In this document: piece by piece, positions 6,265 to 8,633 of the stretch
Position numbering within the stretch: the first letter of the stretch is position 1
Layout of the letters: each line of letters begins with the position of its first letter
Source of the DNA: Rhodospirillales bacterium
Lineage (GTDB): Bacteria > Pseudomonadota > Alphaproteobacteria > Geminicoccales > Geminicoccaceae
Reading direction: 5' to 3'
DNA length: 8,633 nucleotides
Assembly: GCA_007131045.1 (NCBI GenBank)
Contig: SLRI01000244.1
Location: forward strand, 1-8,633
The notes under the pieces: generated by a model
Database searches by the model: none
The model's input: only the letters and a program-made list of their open reading frames with translations
What the model was told of the DNA's origin: nothing
Translations under genes and position numbers: made by a program

Positions 6265-6334
6265 CGCAGCAGAGCTTGCCATCGCCGGCCGCAGCCCGAT
6301 CTCACGAGACCAGGGACAACAGCTGCAGGTCACC

Positions 6335-7576
6335 ATGTTCAACGCCATCAAGGAGCGGCTCGAGCGCGCAGCCGCCATCGTCGGCGTCCACCCGGACGTC
6401 ATGGAGGTGCTGCGCTGGCCCAAGGAGACCCTGGCCGTCAGCCTGCCGGTCCGCATGGACGATGGCTCGATCCGGCCGCTCAAGGCCTTCCGCTGCCGCC
6501 ACAGCGAGGTCCGGGGGCCGACCAAGGGCGGCATCCGCTTCCACCCCTCGGTCAACATCGACGAGATGATGGCCCTGGCCTTCTGGATGACCATGAAGAC
6601 CGCGGTGGTCGACCTGCCCTACGGCGGGGCCAAGGGCGGGGTCGCGGTCGACACCAAGGCGCTGAGCCCGACCGAGCTCGAGCGCGTCTCCAGAGCCTAT
6701 GTCCGTGCGTTCGCCGAGATGATCGACGAGCACCGCGATATCCCGGCGCCGGACATGTACACCGGCGGCATCGTCATCGCCTGGATGACCGAGGAGATCG
6801 CGACCCTCAAGCGGCGGCCGATGCCGGCGGCGATCACCGGCAAGCCGCTGCAGCTCGGCGGCTCGCTCGGCCGCGACACGGCGACCGGCGACGGCGCCTT
6901 CATTTGCCTCGAAGCGCTGCGCGAGCGGCTCGGCCTCGGCGACGGTGCGACGGTGGCGATCCAGGGCTACGGCAATGCGGCCAGGGTGTTCGCCGAACGG
7001 GCGGCTGCGGCCGGGCTGAAGGTGATCGCCGTCTCCGACAGCAGTGGCGCCGCGCACGATCCAGCCGGGCTCGATCTCGCAGCGCTCGGCCGGCACAAGG
7101 ACGAGACCGGCACGGTCGGCAGCTTCACGGGCGACCTCGATCCCGACGATCTCTTGACCACGAAATGCGACCTTCTGGTCCCCGCTGCCCTCGACGGGGT
7201 CATCGACGCTGCGGTCGCCTGCGAGCTGCAGTGCCGGACCATCCTCGAGATCGCCAATGGCCCAGTGACAGCCGACGCCGATTCCATCCTCGTCGAGCGC
7301 GGTATCGAAGCCGTCCCCGACATCCTCGCCAATGCCGGCGGCGTCGCCGTCTCCTACCTCGAATGGGTGCAGAACAAGACCGGCGACTACTGGCCCGCCG
7401 ACGAGATCGAACGGCGTCTGAGCCAGCGCATGCAGGCATCGACCGAAGCCGTCCTGGCCAAGGCCGAAACCTACGACACCAACCTCCGCAACGCCGCCTA
7501 CATCCTGGCCCTCGGCCGCCTGTGCGACGCCATCTCCGCCACCGGCACGCAAACCTACTACAATGGTGAAAGCTGA
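6335..7576 (+). CDS. Glutamate dehydrogenase (Glu/Leu/Phe/Val dehydrogenase family)
   Basis: Reversible oxidative deamination of glutamate to 2-oxoglutarate and ammonia with NAD(P); cytoplasmic. At 413 aa it has the size of small hexameric GDHs. Seen: RGPTKGGIRFHP (60-71), MKTAVVDLPYGGAKGG (87-102) and PAPDMYT (137-143). Lys64, Lys88, Lys100 and Asp140 have the same spacing (24, 12, 40) as Lys89, Lys113, Lys125 and Asp165 of Clostridium symbiosum GDH. Lys64 corresponds to the side-chain carboxylate-binding lysine, which favours glutamate over leucine or phenylalanine. Other segments are GRDTATGDGAFICLEAL, the dinucleotide-fold GYGNAARVF (211-219, Ala-Ala where GNVG is usual) and NAGGVAVSYLEWVQN. 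The ATG at 6335 is chosen because MFNAIKERLE starts the conserved domain; the frame extends to 6221 but would overlap the preceding gene. A 70-base gap follows the hydrolase with no terminator, so co-transcription is likely. NAD versus NADP use is not decided. Confidence 0.92.
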   Translation: MFNAIKERLERAAAIVGVHPDVMEVLRWPKETLAVSLPVRMDDGSIRPLKAFRCRHSEVRGPTKGGIRFHPSVNIDEMMALAFWMTMKTAVVDLPYGGAKGGVAVDTKALSPTELERVSRAYVRAFAEMIDEHRDIPAPDMYTGGIVIAWMTEEIATLKRRPMPAAITGKPLQLGGSLGRDTATGDGAFICLEALRERLGLGDGATVAIQGYGNAARVFAERAAAAGLKVIAVSDSSGAAHDPAGLDLAALGRHKDETGTVGSFTGDLDPDDLLTTKCDLLVPAALDGVIDAAVACELQCRTILEIANGPVTADADSILVERGIEAVPDILANAGGVAVSYLEWVQNKTGDYWPADEIERRLSQRMQASTEAVLAKAETYDTNLRNAAYILALGRLCDAISATGTQTYYNGES

Positions 7577-7608
7577 GGGGGTGGAACCGAGTGTGCGGCG
7601 GCTCAGCT
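7571..7608. terminator. Weak inverted repeat across a convergent gap
   Basis: AGCTGAG (7571-7577) and CTCAGCT (7602-7608) are perfect complements with 24 bases between them. They span the 26-base gap between glutamate dehydrogenase (+) and the DUF421 gene (-), and each arm includes a stop codon. An alternative stem CCGAG/CTCGG (7587-7591, 7607-7611) competes. There is no T-run. The position suits a shared terminator but the stem is short. Confidence 0.3.
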
Positions 7609-8088
7609 CGGCTTCAGGGCGACGCTGACCGTGCCGTCACTCTCGAGAATGACCGTCTCGGCGTCGTCGATCGCGTGCCCGCCCTGGCTGCGGATGGCAC
7701 TGAGGATCTCCTCCTCCGTCAACCGCTCGCGCCGCAATGCGGCGTGGCAGAGATCGCCGTCGCGCACCAGAAGCGTCGCCTCCGAGCGGACGACGCGAGC
7801 GAAGCCGGGCCAGCGCACCGAGACGAAGGCGACGAGGTACTGCATGAAGATCAAGAGGGCGAGCGCCGTGGCACCCTCGGCGAGCGCTATGTCCTCCTGC
7901 AGCAGGATCGCGGCCAGGGTGGAGCCCAGGGCCACGGTGACCACGAGGTCGAAGGCATTGAGCTTGGCCAGCGTGCGCTTGCCCGAGACCCTGAGGAACG
8001 CCACGAGCCCGACATAGGCGAGCACGCCCACGATCAGCGTGCGGACGATCCCCTCCCACCCCTGAAAGAACATCGACGACAGATCCAT
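7603..8088 (-). CDS. DUF421/YetF-family membrane protein
   Basis: A 161-aa inner-membrane protein with three predicted transmembrane segments at about residues 13-32, 45-63 and 68-92. The first loop carries the family motif LRVSGKRTLAKLNAFDLVVTVALGS (32-56; RxSGKR then FDLVVTVALGS). A soluble C-terminal domain runs from about 100 (RSEATLLVRDGDLCHAALRRERLTEEEILSAIRSQG). Family members (YetF, YdfS and others) have no settled biochemical role; Bacillus members are linked to stress or spores. The ATG at 8088 is chosen because GAGGAG lies about eight bases upstream and the first membrane segment starts in the right place. An in-frame ATG at 8331 would add 81 low-complexity residues and run through the neighbouring ridA gene. 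It is convergent with glutamate dehydrogenase and divergent from ridA. Confidence 0.88.
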   Translation of the reverse strand: MDLSSMFFQGWEGIVRTLIVGVLAYVGLVAFLRVSGKRTLAKLNAFDLVVTVALGSTLAAILLQEDIALAEGATALALLIFMQYLVAFVSVRWPGFARVVRSEATLLVRDGDLCHAALRRERLTEEEILSAIRSQGGHAIDDAETVILESDGTVSVALKPS

Positions 8089-8139
8089 GCACCGGCTCCT
8101 CGCTCTCGTTGGTCGCGTCCCCGAGCGGGTCAGCGATGA

Positions 8140-8165
8140 AAGGCGGCCGCGCCGGACATGGTTCC
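8140..8165 (-). promoter_or_regulatory. Possible EcfG-type promoter of the DUF421 gene
   Basis: On the minus strand GGAAC (8165-8161) is followed after 17 bases by CCTT (8143-8140), one mismatch from the EcfG -10 CGTT. A start near 8133 would give a 45-base leader. The spacing equals that found before csbD, the other stress-type gene here. Five-base motifs are frequent by chance, so the call is tentative. Confidence 0.3.
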
Positions 8166-8221
8166 CAAGCGCCGCTGGATGCGGCATGCTCCAGAAAGGA
8201 AAGCCACCCAGGGAGGAAATC

Positions 8222-8633
8222 ATGCTCCGGTCCATTGCCGCCACCCTCGCCGCCGTCGGCCTCGCCGCCGCCCTTGCCATCCCGGCCGCCGCCAACGAGG
8301 TGATCAGCACCGAGAACGCGCCCGCCGCCATCGGCCCCTACAGCCAGGCCATCATGGCCGGCGACACCCTCTACCTCGCCGGGCAGATCGCCATCGATCC
8401 GGCGACCGGCGAGCTGACGCCCGGCACCATCGAGGAGGAGACCACGCTGGTCCTCGAGAACCTGAGCGCGGTGCTCGAAGCCGCCGGCATGTCCTTGGCC
8501 GATGTGGTCTCGACCACCGTCTTCATGGCCGACCTCGACGAATTCGGTGCCATGAACGCGGTCTACGCCAATTTCTTCCCCGAAAACCCACCGGCTCGCG
8601 CCACCGTCCAGGCCGCGCGCCTGCCGCGCGACG
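8222..8633 (+). CDS. RidA/YjgF/UK114-family protein with signal peptide (3' end cut by window)
   Basis: RidA proteins hydrolyse reactive 2-aminoacrylate and other enamine/imine intermediates to keto acids and ammonia; some family members have other activities. 137 residues are visible. Residues 1-25 form a classic export signal: a short MLR start, a hydrophobic Ala/Leu core and PAAA before NEV, with cleavage likely after Ala24. The mature part has IGPYSQA (Tyr40), LYLAGQIAIDPATGEL (50-65), NLSAVLEAAGMSLADVV and PPARATVQAARLPRD (123-137), including the conserved substrate-binding Arg126 equivalent to Arg105 of E. coli RidA. The conserved downstream Glu lies beyond the window. The start is supported by GGGAGG (8211-8216) five bases before the ATG. 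The classical RidA is cytoplasmic, so this is an exported paralogue. It is divergent from the DUF421 gene across 133 bases. Confidence 0.92.
   Translation, partial: MLRSIAATLAAVGLAAALAIPAAANEVISTENAPAAIGPYSQAIMAGDTLYLAGQIAIDPATGELTPGTIEEETTLVLENLSAVLEAAGMSLADVVSTTVFMADLDEFGAMNAVYANFFPENPPARATVQAARLPRD

Noticed and set aside
6221..6334. Longer glutamate dehydrogenase starting inside the CocE gene
   Set aside because: The extra 38 residues are low-complexity and out of frame with the CocE reading; the family domain starts at the ATG at 6335.
6265..6334. The 70-base gap between the CocE gene and GDH as a promoter or terminator region
   Set aside because: I see no convincing -35/-10 pair, no strong hairpin and no FNR- or EcfG-like motif; co-transcription is the simpler reading.
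4786..6594. A 602-codon open frame on the minus strand opposite the CocE gene, with similar long antisense frames at 2873-4210 and 6302-7552
   Set aside because: Each mirrors a plus-strand gene with clear catalytic motifs. High GC with GC-ending codons leaves the antisense frame free of stops. The translations are Arg/Gly/Asp-rich with no recognisable domain, and no RBS supports them.
7583..7608. GGAAC at 7583-7587 on the plus strand as an EcfG promoter
   Set aside because: No CGTT-like element follows at 16-17 bases and no plus-strand gene begins downstream within reach.
8089..8331. 81-residue N-terminal extension of the DUF421 protein
   Set aside because: It would run antisense through the start and signal peptide of the ridA-like gene, lacks an RBS, and the membrane segment motif begins right after Met at 8088.

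Overview
The window reads as chromosomal DNA of a high-GC alphaproteobacterium. Codons end overwhelmingly in G or C and genes overlap or are tightly packed. A cobJ-cobM block of the aerobic-type (precorrin) cobalamin pathway is present. There are candidate EcfG-type (GGAAC...GTT) and FNR/FixK-type (TTGAT-N4-ATCAA-like) promoter elements, both common in that class. The order is not certain; a Rhodospirillales- or Geminicoccales-like bacterium would fit. I see no rRNA, tRNA, CRISPR array, transposase or phage gene.

Layout: (1) 3-2262, plus strand: the end of a cobalamin operon. It holds cobJ (start lies left of the window), cobM (ATGA overlap) and an SGNH/GDSL hydrolase of the MsAcT/arylesterase type (GTGA overlap). 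(2) 2263-2369: convergent gap with a strong stem-loop, a probable bidirectional terminator. (3) 2370-2570, minus strand: a CsbD-family stress protein, with a near-consensus EcfG promoter at 2628-2653. (4) 2660-2833, plus strand: a broken, frameshifted remnant of a second SGNH hydrolase gene, homologous to the C-terminal third of the intact gene on the other side of csbD. (5) 2857-7576, plus strand: a probable three-gene operon of an ATP-grasp ligase, a CocE/NonD-type serine hydrolase and a glutamate dehydrogenase. It is preceded by a FNR/FixK-like box centred 41.5 bp upstream of the predicted transcription start. (6) 7603-8088, minus strand: a DUF421/YetF-family membrane protein. (7) 8222-end, plus strand: a RidA-family protein with a signal peptide, cut by the window edge.

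How the genes may work together: cobJ and cobM carry out two successive methyl transfers of corrin ring construction, and the SGNH hydrolase is co-translated with them without an obvious pathway role. The ATP-grasp/hydrolase/dehydrogenase operon is the most original part. A carboxylate-amine ligase and a hydrolase able to cleave amides or esters sit beside an enzyme that interconverts glutamate and 2-oxoglutarate. This suggests an amino-acid conjugate or peptide-like metabolite made and recycled under low oxygen or nitrosative conditions. That function is inference. CsbD and the DUF421 protein fit a general stress response, and both carry GGAAC-N17 promoter-like elements.
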